Assembly (NCBI GenBank): GCA_907163375.1
Contig: CAJQUW010009010.1
Coordinates: 230,496 to 294,495 of the forward strand
DNA length: 64,000 nucleotides
Direction: 5' to 3'
Source: Prostheceraeus crozeri
Lineage: Eukaryota; Platyhelminthes; Polycladida; Euryleptidae
The notes under the pieces are model-generated. The model was given only the letters and a program-made list of their open reading frames with translations. It ran no database searches and was not told the DNA's origin. The translations under genes and the position numbers were made by a program. This document shows, one piece after another, positions 1 to 10,908 of this stretch. Position 1 is the stretch's first letter. Each line of letters begins with the position of its first letter.

Positions 1-186
1 CTAGTTTCAAATTGTCTGCGAACATCAAGTGCGTCATCTACATTTATTTTCATGAAAAACAACTAGCCTGTGCAACATCACCATTTCTTTTGTTTAATCT
101 GAAAATTATTTAAGTTTTGTTGATTCATTCATCAATAATTTGAAACTATTTAATGCATGCTATTCTACACTGCAAACTACACACCA

Positions 187-480
187 GGGTTGGAACCGGC
201 CGCCGGGGTGACAAATTTTGAAGATCGGCAGGACGGCTTGTCATCATGCCGGTCGGCCGTTTAATTTAATTAGAGCCATGTCGACCTTTGACGACATTCA
301 ATTGATGACAAGTTTGGCGAGCTCATTGTTCCAGAATCTTATACATCAGCTTGCGGTCATCACTGTAGAATCAAAATATTTGAACTTAAACTGTAGTGGA
401 GAGAGCTCTCAATTGACGTTGCAAATCAGCAGAATTCCCTCACAAGTGAAGAAATAAATATCACTTCAGTGAATCACGTT
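187..480. mobile_element. GC-rich dispersed repeat, possible hAT fragment
   Basis: A GC-rich patch begins with CAGGGTTGGAACCGGCCGCC and runs into ordinary AT-rich sequence. A related patch lies at about 50945-51060; both share a core close to ATTTTGAAGRTCGGC followed by a GACGGC-type word and a later CATTCCAGAA-like word. The CAG start and GC-rich subterminal zone resemble hAT-type ends, but no partner terminus or 8-bp target duplication was found. The 79-codon open frame across it has no recognisable domain and is probably chance. Confidence 0.3.
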
Positions 481-2450
481 AAATTAAGTTTGTACGTCAC
501 AGACAAAACATTTCGTAACATCAGCACAGTCAGTGATCAAATTGTCCGTCCCGGAACTTTTACCGCTAGAAAAACTTTCATTATCTTATAATTTGTTAAC
601 CGCTTAAAGCTTTCATGTGGATGGGGAATAGTAAATGTAGATTCAGTAGTTCATGTGTAGAGAACGCTACTATTGCATCAAATCAATGCCCGTTGGGTCA
701 TTATTTTGATTATCTGTTTTCAACTTTCTTGTTGTGTTTAATTGACTTTGAAAATGCAGTTAACATTATCATAAATGATAAAATAGGCCAATAACTCATT
801 AGATTAATGAATAAGTCATTAAGCGCATTACAGTTTATTGCACAAAACATGATATCAAAGTGCGAATGATTGCATTGTACGATGTTGTATGCTAATAGGT
901 AACTCTCACTTATACGGAGCACCGGTAGGCCTACCATTCATGCATTTCATGTATGATGTGTGGAAATTGAATTATGTCTAATGGCATAAGCTGACCAAAT
1001 ACTGTCTGACAATCAAAGACTTAACCAGCCGGTATAGAGACGCCAGCCATCGTCCCATCCCCTGGTGAATATGCTGGAATAATGTTCATGGGAGCAAGCA
1101 TTCGAATATGCTAACTGATTGGAAACATGGATGAATAAACATGTCAGGTATAACTTGCACATTGTCAATCAATGGTCCAAATTCTTTGAGTTCTTTACAC
1201 TTACTGGTCACTGACGGACACTGATGTGTCCCAGGCCACAGGTAAGATGGTAAGCAAGCTCAATTAAATTTACCTATTTTTGTGATGAAAGCAGCACCCA
1301 CTGAAGTAAAAAAAGATGAAGAATGGTCATTTGGTCTTCTCAGCTCTTTGTGACCGCAAATGGGTTGTTACAAGGTTGACCAATCCAAATCTCAAAGCAA
1401 TTTTTATTTTTGACAGTTAAATTCGATTATACTATTTCCATGCTAAATTTTCATCTTTAGATCAGTGCTTTAGATTTGGTGCTGGCATTGATTAATGAAA
1501 TCACCTGATCAACAAATTGATTCTGAAGTTCAATTTATTTCACCAATGGATGAACTAGGGTTTGTTCAAATTTGTTGAATGCTTTTGAAAGCGCATTTTC
1601 CAAAGATGCTATTTTCGTCACCCAAATAGAATGCAGAGTTTCGCTGATGTTTTAATACTAAACAATAAAGTTATTAGGATTGCATTCAATTCAAAAACCA
1701 TATATTTCTTGAAAATGCTCCAATAAAGAGACAGCTTGTCAATCACTGTTATCCTATTTATGTCTTTAATTATTGACGATTAATGAGTTTACGTCAATTG
1801 TCTTGGGGTTCTCCTGTTAACAATCTATTCAACACTGAACGATTTATACGAAACAAAAGAAAAAATGAAGTATTTGATACACTAAACATTAGTTTGCATG
1901 CAATATATAAATCAAGAGTTTATTAATCAACTAAATACTTTGCAGATTTTACAAAATGTATTTTAACGTGTAGTTCACCATCATTGTTTATCCGATGAAA
2001 AGTTTACGAGAAACTTCACAAAGCTTCTCACTAACCAAACACTATTACTGAGAGGTTGTTGTCAATTGCCATTAGTAAATTGTTTTCAAAATGGTTTGGG
2101 GAAGTTTGCTTGACAATGTTTATCAAGCCTTAAAAAGCAAATTTGCTCTGTATGGTCAGTAACAGAGAACTTGTCCTCTATTGTGAAATAGGTTAGCAAC
2201 TAGTGAATGGAGACCATGAGCTAAGAGGAGATATTGCTTGCTTATGTGCTGTGTCAAACAATGTCATTAAAATATCTTTCAAAATCAAATTAAGCAGCAG
2301 AAAGGAATTCGTCTATTACTCATGCAATAATTCTCGCTTTGAGCCTTTCAAAGGGATAGCCGAAGACGTCAACATTGGTACAGCAGTCTTTCTCACCTTG
2401 ATTTGTCGAAGGCATGTGACAAAGTTTGCAACCAAATAATGTTGCACAAG
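481..2450. other. No recognisable gene
   Basis: AT-rich sequence with only short open frames. No splice-flanked exon, transposase or RT motif was recognised. Confidence 0.5.
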
Positions 2451-2454
2451 GCTG

Positions 2455-4219
2455 GAAGCTTTTGCAAACCGATTTCGCTCTTCTCCTGCACAGTTTCTTT
2501 TTAATTTCATACCACACCTTCCCCAAGGACTTTCTACATCCTACCGAAGGTTCACAAAACTGAATGGCCTACTGTAGCAATGCCACCTGGTCGACCGATT
2601 GTTTCAGATGTGAACAGTGTCACAAGGAAGTGTTCTTCGATGATTGACTATTTTTTGGCCCCGATTGTAAAAATGTCTTCCACCTACATCCGAGACTCTT
2701 TGCATTTAATTGACCTTTTAAAAACTTTAATTATTCCGCACAATGCGATTTTGTTCAATATGGACATAAAATCTTTATACACAAACATTCCTACCGATGA
2801 AGGGATTCAAGCTGTTAGCAGGGCTTTCTCAAAACACAAGGACGAAAAAAGGCCCTGATTTAACCCTCAGAGACCTGAGCTTTTTCACACCCTCTGAGAC
2901 CTAAGGGGGGTCCAGTGGACCCCTTCAACATATTCTTAGTTTACCTGCTTAAATCGATATCAAGACATTAGGAAAGTTGATTTTAAGTAAAACAATGATG
3001 TTTGCGTGTAGCAGGTCGGTATAACGAATCCTTTGAGTGACTTTCAGCCTTCTCAGTAAACACATGCGAAAATATGGTGTTTTTGTAAGTCAACCACATT
3101 TAGTACAGCATCATTTGTACTAGGAGGCGGCTTTACGATATTTTGTGTCACCATAAAGTTTCAGATAGTTGATTTTGATGAAATTGATTTAATTCATGCA
3201 GCTAATCCTTCCCATTTGTACATTCCTTCAAATTTATCCAAAGCTATGAGAAATAGACCTAAAATGAATCAAAATTGTTGTACTTCTAGAACCAAAAACA
3301 GCTGTGAAGATCTCAAACGTATCAATACTGCTGCGAAAAGTTTGTCATCAGTCAGTTTTTGGTGCTCAACTATGAATATAATGATAGCTTTCATTTCGGA
3401 CATGGATTTATGCCGAGTTGTTCATATAGGCCAACCAATCACGCGAGATCATGTGCGAAAGCAAAATATTCACATTTTGCGATCTTCCAACACATTGCAC
3501 ATCTACGAGCATGATGCAAACATTGAATGAATGACTTTCACTCTTTATACACCATCGTGGACATGTTCGAAATCATTTTTCATCTAATTACAAAAATTTT
3601 GTGATGGAATTTCTACACCCTCTGAGACGTGAGGGGGTCCAGTGGACCCCCTTGGCCTATCTGGCATACTTCTACTGATTCAATTGAAATGAAATAACAC
3701 ATGCAGATTCACTGTCAGAAATGATGATTTTGTATGGGCTTGAGTGGTTGATATATCGTCAGCGTAAAAAATGAAATAGAAAAATGTGGCTCCGGGGTCC
3801 ACTGGACCCCCCCTCAGGTCTCTGAGCGTTAACCCTTCTGTCACTTCTTCGACTGATGCTCAACAATAATGATTTCACATACAGCAATGAGCATTTTCTA
3901 CAAATTCAAGGGGTTTCCATGGGCAGTGCTTTTGTCGCCTCGTACGCTAATATTCTACACGAATGGGAAAGTAACTTTTTGAATCTGCCGATGCATCCGT
4001 TTTTCTGGGTAAGATACATAGATAATGTTTATGGAATTTGGAACTTTGCTGAAAATACTTAATTTTAACTTAATTTTAATACTTAAAATACTTAAAATCC
4101 TTACTTTTGCTGACTTTGCTAATCATTTTCATCCGTCCATTGCTGTAATTGTTGACTCCCCTGTCAATATTCGTTTTCTTGATACTGATGATTGGGAATT
4201 GGATTTTGATAACATTTAA
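2455..4219 (+). mobile_element. Penelope-like element, reverse transcriptase part, interrupted
   Basis: Remnant of a Penelope-like retroelement (PLE). Translated pieces show family motifs in order: FYILPKVHK and PPGRPIVSDVNS (about 2525-2610), then ILFNMDIKSLYTNIP with the first catalytic Asp (about 2750-2800). After an inserted element come QIQGVSMGSAF (about 3900), WVRYIDN, which is the catalytic box with IDN in place of the usual DD (about 4005), and the later FLDTD-type segment (about 4170). The N-terminal region and the GIY-YIG endonuclease were not found, so the copy is truncated at both ends. There are a few breaks besides the insertion. PLEs prime reverse transcription at nicked chromosomal DNA; this copy looks inactive. 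Confidence 0.85.
2864..3828. mobile_element. piggyBac-type non-autonomous element with TTAA target duplication
   Basis: A 965-bp insert is flanked on both sides by TTAA (2860-2863 and 3829-3832). Its ends are inverted repeats: CCCTCAGAGACCTGAG on the left and the complement of CGCTCAGAGACCTGAG on the right, differing at one base. TTAA duplication and CCC-type ends are the hallmark of piggyBac transposons. The near-palindrome GGGGTCCAGTGGACCCC, with its own flanking CCCTCTGAGAC-like word, occurs near 2911 and 3635 and again next to the right end, probably as transposase-binding subterminal repeats. The only sizeable open frame (3216-3530) is not a transposase, so the element would need one supplied in trans. 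It lies between consecutive motifs of the host PLE. Confidence 0.85.
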
Positions 4220-6279
4220 AGCATTTTCACTCAAGTTACTTATTACTTGCGTCATTCCACATTATTCCAAGTGACAGTCAAATAAAGTAATGCAATTGCT
4301 TCAGCAGAACAACTTTTTAACTTTTCTTCTACTGAAGCTAGAATTTTTGTGCATTGGCTTAAATGAAGGCTGATGTTATCATGTCCAAGAATGTGTAAGT
4401 ATTATAGAATTCTGCCCACATTATCTGACACAATTATACTTCGAATGACACAATATCTTGACCTGCATATCAATCCTTGAATCTTTGTCAAGACATCAGC
4501 AAGAGTATTTTTAAGTGGCGCAGCGATGTTTACTCATATCTGAACGATGCTTCTGATGCAGCAATGAAAAACCAACGCTGTTGTAAAATTTAAGCATTAA
4601 TCTTATTGACATAAAATTATCTTACTAACAGACTAACCTGCAGGCAGACACAAAACAAGTGAATCCATCTCTGTGATTGGATTCCATATTTATGAATAGC
4701 CTCGCTGAGAATCAGCTACTGAGTGCAAATCATATTGCAATCTCCATTTCAGATTGTGTGTAAAGCTTATTTGCTGAAATGATTTAATTTTTATCTTTAT
4801 TTAGATATGATAATGTATTTATGATGATGATAATTTATTTTTTTATTATTTTTTCTAGGTTTATTTTATCCTGCCAAACAATGATAAAATCAATTGAGGA
4901 AGCAGGTCTCTTAGTACGCTCAGGAGTTGCACACTATATAAGATGCTTTTATGACACGAATTGTTGCTGTTTCATTACTCTCACATGCCTGATATTGGCT
5001 GACGCCACATGCATGTTTTGAGGAAAATATTTCATCCTGTTGCGACATTTCGTCTGTCTTGCACGGCAACAACACAGGACTGATAGCTACGACACGCGTG
5101 CTCATAGTACAAAACTCACAGATAGATCAACATGCTATTTGCATCACACATTCACAATTAATTAAATTGTGAAAGATCTTATGCTGAATAATTTTATGTT
5201 TTTCGCAGATGTTGCATGCTGTTCCATTGTGAAAGAGTTCCGTGGAAAAATGAGTTTTTAAAATGTCTATTATTATTCAAGATCTTGCAGTCACTGCACG
5301 CTACCATCTTCAGAAATTAATTTTCCCGTTCAGCGATTAAAAGATCTCGAATAGCAATAGATCTTGCAGAAACTAATTTTTCCACCGGCAGTTATTCAAT
5401 GCAATGGTGGATTTTGATTAGTCTTCTGCTTTTCTTAAGAAACTGCACATGTAGGAGTGCAGGAGAACGCAAAAGACATATAAGACGATGGGAGACATTC
5501 TTCCATTGTTGATGCGACGCCAGAATTGTTGAAGGATAAACTTCATTATACAACGTAAATGTGAAGAGACAACAAATGCACTAAATTGATAAGGATTGAT
5601 TAATTATTTGAATCGCCTTTCCAACTTCATGTTCAATCATGCTTCTTGTTTTGCCGCATTGTTATCTTAGATTGTCGTTTCTACTTCACAAAGCTGTCAA
5701 AGCTTTTCAGGACGTCACTCAATGAATGTTTGCGTACCATGAAATACAAGCCGATCGATGACTGTAAATTCTACTTGACAATAAAAATTTGATTGCTAAT
5801 TCATGTGGCAAATGCCGTTGGAAATATGCTTTAAATCATTGTTACCTGATTTCAGGGCTAGTAAGTCTATACTCCGCGGTAGTATCCTTATCGATGCATA
5901 TATCAATTAGCTGCGCCATGATGAAGCAATATATTTTGAGGCACTCAGTTCTCGCATCATTTCACGAAAGAACAACTTAATTAAGAAATTTGATCTCAAA
6001 TTGCCTCTAATCCCCTCGCGCCTGTTTTAATGTCTAATTGATGCAGCATTTTAGGGGTTAATACATTTGCTAATGGCATTGTCTGTGACGATGTCCATGA
6101 TTTATTTGAAATTTTGCTGCAAATGCAATATTTTTTACTTTTGTTTGATATTCAATGCACCTTTGTTCACGTCAGCAGATGGGTACTTTAAAGTCTTTTA
6201 CAGGACAGAAATTCGTTTGAGAAATTGCTTTAGGGTCATACTCTCTAATGTACTTAAGCTTTTTGAATTCTTATAGACG
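4220..6279. other. No recognisable gene
   Basis: AT-rich with scattered short open frames. Nothing could be assigned. Confidence 0.5.
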
Positions 6280-6590
6280 AAGTGAATGCGCAATTGAGAA
6301 TTGAGAAACTGAGAATCACGTGCGTGTGATCATTTACAATACTAGACTGCAAGAAACACCCATAAAATAGAAATATGCCCATTTGTTCTATGTGACTTGC
6401 AGTAACCTCCAGGGCATGGCGAGGATGAGATTTTATAATCAATTTTGAGGGACAGCCTCCCATTCTTCACGCAAGTTGAGTGAAACTGGCATGAGAGACA
6501 TCGCGTTGTCTTACTCGCCGTCCAGCGCCATCCCACAGATGTTCAGTGGGATTCAAATCTCGGCTGCTTTACCAGCACTACAGTTCATCC
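6280..6590 (-). pseudogene. Tc1-type transposase, C-terminal remnant
   Basis: On the minus strand, spread over more than one frame, the translation reads like the C-terminal end of a Tc1 transposase: SRDLNPTEHLWD (family form SPDLNPIEHLWD) near 6560-6525, a GRRVRQR-type basic stretch, then REEWEA-like and LI-SMP-RC-like segments ending near 6340. In Tc1 elements the last DDE residue lies just upstream of this block. No terminal inverted repeat was seen around it, and the N-terminal DNA-binding and catalytic parts are missing, so this is a fossil fragment with shifted frames. Confidence 0.6.
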
Positions 6591-7054
6591 CCCTTGTTCT
6601 CTCTTTTGCTGACTGAACTATCCCTCACAAGCACAAAGCACAAAACAGTGCATGTAACTATAATCACAAAACCGATTTTACAATTTCATCGCTTCAGACA
6701 TCGACATGTTAATAATTCAAGACAGGTTTTGGTGCGTGCGGTATAACGGGTTTTTTTGAGTCTGTTGATGCAGTCCCACCTCGCTTGGCCCATCTTCAGC
6801 TTGTTATTGGGAGCAACTCTAGCTTAGGTAGGAACACCTGTCCCTGATAAACTTCCTTCATCTCATGTACTTTCAAAGCTGCTTTGGTTGGAAGAATTAA
6901 TTCTTCACTAATCATCATTGAAAATGTGCCTTGGTGTCTCGTCAATGTCGGCACAATATGCACTTGTTCTGCCGTATAAAAGGATGACCCATTGTTCGCA
7001 AAGATGCTATGTAGGGGAATTACATGCACGGGATTCAGAGAATGTGTCAGCGAC
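6591..7054. other. No recognised gene; open frame on minus strand
   Basis: A minus-strand frame stays open from about 7098 down to 6796 but crosses into the neighbouring hAT-type element, so its start is artificial. No family was recognised. Confidence 0.4.
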
Positions 7055-8013
7055 CAGAGTTGCATGCGGGGCGGGCCGGCCCGCGGGTTCAGGGCCATCT
7101 ATTGCGGGCGGCACTGATGGTCTTGTATTATTATCGGCCCGCGGGCTGCGTCATCATATTCGTGAAATCGTCACTTATTTGCCATGGTGCATCTTTCATT
7201 CGATAAAATGTTGGTAACAAAGTAGAAAACTATCAACTTATTACCTAAGCTAGGAAGTTATGTAATTTTCATGAAGTGAATCTATGAAATGCAGTTTTCA
7301 TGAAGTGTGAGTTTAAAAGATGTCCATGTTGCACTTGAACATCTACCGATATACATGTATGTTCACTATCTATGTATGGTACGTGTATCTTCAGATTTGA
7401 CGCGCCCAGTGTGAATGAATGTTTTGGCGTCTGACTGCTGAAATCACCACTAATTTTACTACAATCAGAATTTGTTTAACTACGATATTTTATAAAGAAT
7501 TCCGATTTCATTATTTAAGATCTTCATAGGAGCAGCCTATATGTTGAAGAGTGAATGAAATACAGAATTATGAAACAGTCATGTATTTGTAGTCATGTAA
7601 TGTACGAGTATGCTATCATTAGCCTGAATACCAAGGAAAACCTTGTAATTCTTTTCCATCGTACTTGGTTTGCTTTTGATATGGTACCACAGATACATGT
7701 ACTTTGATATGGTCGTTCGATTGTTTCTCAATAGACGTCTAAGTTACGAGAATTTTCATTGTGAAATACCTTTCTTGTGTAGTGCTTGCCTAAATCATCA
7801 AGGAAAATGATCTACAGTTGCATCATTTACCGGCACATTAATCCTAGGTTCTGTTTTTCGATCTTTTAATTCAAAACCACAGGATTCGGTTAAAAATTTG
7901 CGGACTACGGGCCGGGCCGCGGTTGACCCTTGAAATCTGCGGGTCGAGGCTCACAATGCCGGCCGCGGGCCGGGCCGAGCCGGGCCTCTGAATTCCAGCC
8001 GCATGCGACTCTG
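7055..8013. mobile_element. hAT-type non-autonomous element with 8-bp target duplication
   Basis: A 959-bp element is bounded by perfect 8-bp direct repeats TCAGCGAC (7047-7054 and 8014-8021). The inverted ends are CAGAGTTGCATGCGG and the complement of CAGAGTCGCATGCGG, with one difference in 15 bases. An 8-bp duplication and CAG-type ends are diagnostic of the hAT superfamily. About 100 bp inside each end is strongly GC-rich, with repeated GGGCCGGGCC-like words, while the core is AT-rich. There is no transposase frame, so it depended on a relative elsewhere. The intact duplication suggests the insertion is not very old. Confidence 0.88.
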
Positions 8014-8057
8014 TCAGCGACACATTTATCATTTTCACATTTGTAAGGTTTCAATTC

Positions 8058-8420
8058 ATGTCACGTTTGGACGAGTATTGCACATCAACAGTGTTGATTC
8101 CATCAAAGCTATTACAAAAACAAGGCATAGAAAGGAAAACGGAGATTTGTAATTTGCAGAATCCATGCTTAATATTTACGACGATTTCCTATGAGCAGTC
8201 TAGTCGCCAACAAAACACAACAATTCAAGTTTCGATCGAAGATTCTCGTCAGTTGTTCAGCCCAATTTACATGCACAATCAAATTGTCAACATCAATGAT
8301 GAAGAGGCTTTCAACAAGCTTTCACTGCCTGATCTGTTTTCGGCAGCCTTTGTACCCACGAGGGAGAGGATGGTTGAATGCTTCTCAATGCAACTTATGG
8401 CATCTGACACTGCCTCTTGA
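8058..8420 (+). CDS. Unassigned 120-codon open frame
   Basis: An open frame lies between the hAT-type element and a LINE fragment. Composition is mixed, with a DEEAFNKLSLPDLFSAAF-like amphipathic stretch near residues 80-100. I recognise no family, and there is no splice or promoter evidence. It could be degraded transposon coding sequence or chance. Low confidence that it is expressed. Confidence 0.2.
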   Translation: MSRLDEYCTSTVLIPSKLLQKQGIERKTEICNLQNPCLIFTTISYEQSSRQQNTTIQVSIEDSRQLFSPIYMHNQIVNINDEEAFNKLSLPDLFSAAFVPTRERMVECFSMQLMASDTAS

Positions 8421-8429
8421 TTCGCAAAC

Positions 8430-9001
8430 CATTAGAAGAAAACTGTTTGGAGGAGCACAGTCGACGGCTCAACCTCGACAAGACAGTGGACATGCAATGT
8501 GAAAAACAAGCAGATGGAACATTGCAAGTTGACTGAATGGACCTTCCAAAGACCACCAGCATCAGGTACCCGGGATCAGTCATAACTGCGGATGGTGACA
8601 GTCTCCTAGATGCGCGTGCATGTCACCGAAGCTTGGCTGAAGTTGTCAGGAGGAGTTAAAAAAAGATGGTGGTGGGACCAACAGCTGGGCGAGCTGCGAT
8701 TCTCGCTGAGACTGACACTGCGGACCACGCACAGAACGAGGAGGTGAGGAGCTGTCTTGTTGTGGCGGCCATCTTCGAGGAGCTACACGAGAATGGGCTC
8801 CGCTGGTTTGGACACGTCACATGTGTTCCAGCGAGCTCCGTTGTGCAAACCGCAGCTGGAGGCAGCAGGCTCAAGAAACGATGGAAGGGCATCATCAATA
8901 AAGGTCTACGTGGAACGCAACTGAAGGAGGCGGACACCAGTGATCCATCAAAATGGAGACATGCCTACACCACGTCGACCCCACGCACCGCCGTAGAAGG
9001 C
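8430..9001 (+). mobile_element. LINE 3' end (post-RT region), 5'-truncated
   Basis: Plus-strand translation in shifting frames matches the region after the RT catalytic core in endonuclease-bearing non-LTR retrotransposons. LNLDKTVDMQCEK (family form LNxxKTExM) lies near 8475. Next come YPGSVITADGDS (family YLGSxIxxDG) near 8570 and NGLRWFGHVT near 8795-8820. A KKRWKG-type basic segment (family GRPKKRWxD) follows near 8875, and DPSKWRHA (family DRxxWR) near 8945. The fragment ends in a trinucleotide tail, as many LINEs do. At least two frame changes and one stop break it. Clade not assigned. Confidence 0.75.
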
Positions 9002-9040
9002 GAAGAAGAAGAAGAAGAAGATGATGATGATGATGATGAC
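9002..9040 (+). repeat. (GAA)n(GAT)n microsatellite, LINE tail
   Basis: About six GAA-type units are followed directly by six to seven GAT units. Position immediately after the LINE C-terminal coding block suggests it is the element's 3' tail. Confidence 0.8.
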
Positions 9041-9812
9041 ATGGTATATGGATGCCGCTTCGTAGCACACTGCACTGTAGTCCATTCCTTAACCTACCTT
9101 GTGCCGACATTTAGCCAACTGTTGCTTAATTTTGATCGGTGAAGGAATAAGCGCTTGACTGACAAAATAGATTTATTACTTCAACGTTTCGCGATTAGCT
9201 TCAACTGGATAAAAGTGAAGAAAATGGGCTATACCGGACGCATTACATTCAGCTCTAGTACATGAAGATGCGACTTAATCTCAGTCGCTTCAACAAAATG
9301 TCCTAATTCTTAATTCGGTGGTGCTGTAAAATATAAAGAAAAAAAGAAATTGAAATGAAAATGCTTTTGAGAACATAAAAACCTGCGGTGTCGTAGCCTT
9401 GTCCAGTGTTGCAACCTGCTTCCACTATCATTGCGTGTGAAAGTTGAAAAAAAAACATTTTTACCACTTTAGCTGTAATGGATTTAATCTATGAGAAAGG
9501 CCGTATGCCCTCATATGCAGGTAATTGCTTGCTTGATGCATTTCAAATTCTTAAATCAATATCTCACTCAAGTAGTAAGATTTCTCATTACTTCAATATG
9601 TAATACGGAAGCGTCAAATTAACTTGCATTGTTGCAGTGAATAGGAAAATGTGGGGGATGAGCGGCAGGTACGTGCTTGTTCCTTGTCTCACAGATAAAA
9701 GGAATAGCCCCTATCTCCCCACCTACACAAAAACCAAAGTTAATGTGGAAAATGGAAAAACATAAGGTAAAGCAAATGGATGAATGAACAGTGTGTACAG
9801 AGTGTCATATGG
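9041..9812. other. No recognisable gene
   Basis: AT-rich. No motif recognised. Confidence 0.5.
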
Positions 9813-10118
9813 TCATGGCAACATTGTATCAAATACCGTCAAACATTCTATTTTAACTCTTATAGGAATAAATTTGAAGATCGCAACATTTGTTCCGCAA
9901 TTTTTACACGGTTGATTTGACATTTTGTTACTTGTTTTGCTAGAGGAACGCACACTTGGTGATTTGAGTGAATATTCAAACGTTGACATGGGAGGCTTGC
10001 TATCATTGATGTCATCAACTATAGAAGAATTGAATTTTACGATCCTAAGTTTCGTCAAGTCTGATGAACACGGTCGAGATATTTTGATATGAAAGGAGAG
10101 CCGCAATTCCATGTGCAA
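9813..10118 (-). CDS. Unassigned 101-codon open frame
   Basis: Minus-strand frame of mixed composition with a serine-rich centre and a CKNCG pair near residue 73. It ends 70 bp from a palindromic element. No family is recognised, no clear splice acceptor sits upstream, and it could be chance. Confidence 0.18.
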   Translation of the reverse strand: MHMELRLSFHIKISRPCSSDLTKLRIVKFNSSIVDDINDSKPPMSTFEYSLKSPSVRSSSKTSNKMSNQPCKNCGTNVAIFKFIPIRVKIECLTVFDTMLP

Positions 10119-10187
10119 ATTTATGTGATGAATACTGTGGCATATAAAGAACTTTGTTCACTGTAGTGCCTTCCTGAATACTACTAA

Positions 10188-10908
10188 TAGTCTGGCAGCC
10201 AGAACGAGTTTCTGCAGGGAACGAGGCCGAAAATGAGACTTTCACAGAATGATGTACACCCTATGCCTACTACGAATCGGCTCGTCTGTCGAGTTCTAGT
10301 GAGCTCCTCTTCTTGTCAGACAAGATCACAGAAAAACACATGTAAATCCAATGAGACGAAGATTGCAGTTTTTGGCTAGAATGAAATTTTGTATGTTTTC
10401 TCTGATTAAACCAAAAGCACTAAGCCCAGAGTCAAAATTTTTGACATGGAATGTCTTCAGGTCATTTCCTATCATGTGCATGTGCTATTGTCATGCTTCT
10501 GATCGGCAATGTATGTGAGAATGTGGTTGAATGTGGATGCAGGTGCACGAAATGTTTGTGTTTGCCGACATTAAGAGGCTCGCCAAATTTAAATGTGTCT
10601 AGCTTTATAGACAAGGGTGCAAGAAAATGAAAGTAAATGACCTGAAGACATTCCATGCAAAACAATTATGACTTTGGGCTTATCGCTTAATCAGAGAAAA
10701 CATGCAAAATTTCATTTTAGCCAAAAACTGCAATCTGCGTCCCATTGGATTTACATGTGTTTTTCTTTGATCCTGTCTGACAAGAAGAGGAACTCACCAG
10801 AACTCGGCAGCCGTGCCGATTCGTAGTAGGCATAGGGTGTACATCATTCTGTGAAAGTCTCATTTTCGGCCTCGTTCCCTGCAGAAACTCGTTCTGGCTG
10901 CCAGACTA
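10188..10908. mobile_element. Palindromic MITE family P1, copy A
   Basis: A 721-bp element whose two halves are reverse complements over nearly the whole length. Its ends are TAGTCTGGCAGCCAGAACGA and the complement. The internal word CTTCAGGTCATTTCC on the left answers GGAAATGACCTGAAG-like sequence on the right. It is flanked by the 3-bp direct repeat TAA (10185-10187 and 10909-10911). Copies B, C and D lie at 15309, 37880 and 48320. It has no coding capacity. A 3-bp duplication would fit PIF/Harbinger or CACTA relatives, but the terminus matches none I can name. Confidence 0.8.

Noticed and set aside
187-480. A complete hAT element starting at CAGGGTTGG
   Set aside because: No second terminus or 8-bp duplication could be found.
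3216-3530. Open frame inside the piggyBac-type element
   Set aside because: No DDE-type residues or piggyBac motifs; taken as chance.
8656-8937. Minus-strand frame of 93 codons
   Set aside because: Antisense shadow of the LINE C-terminal region.
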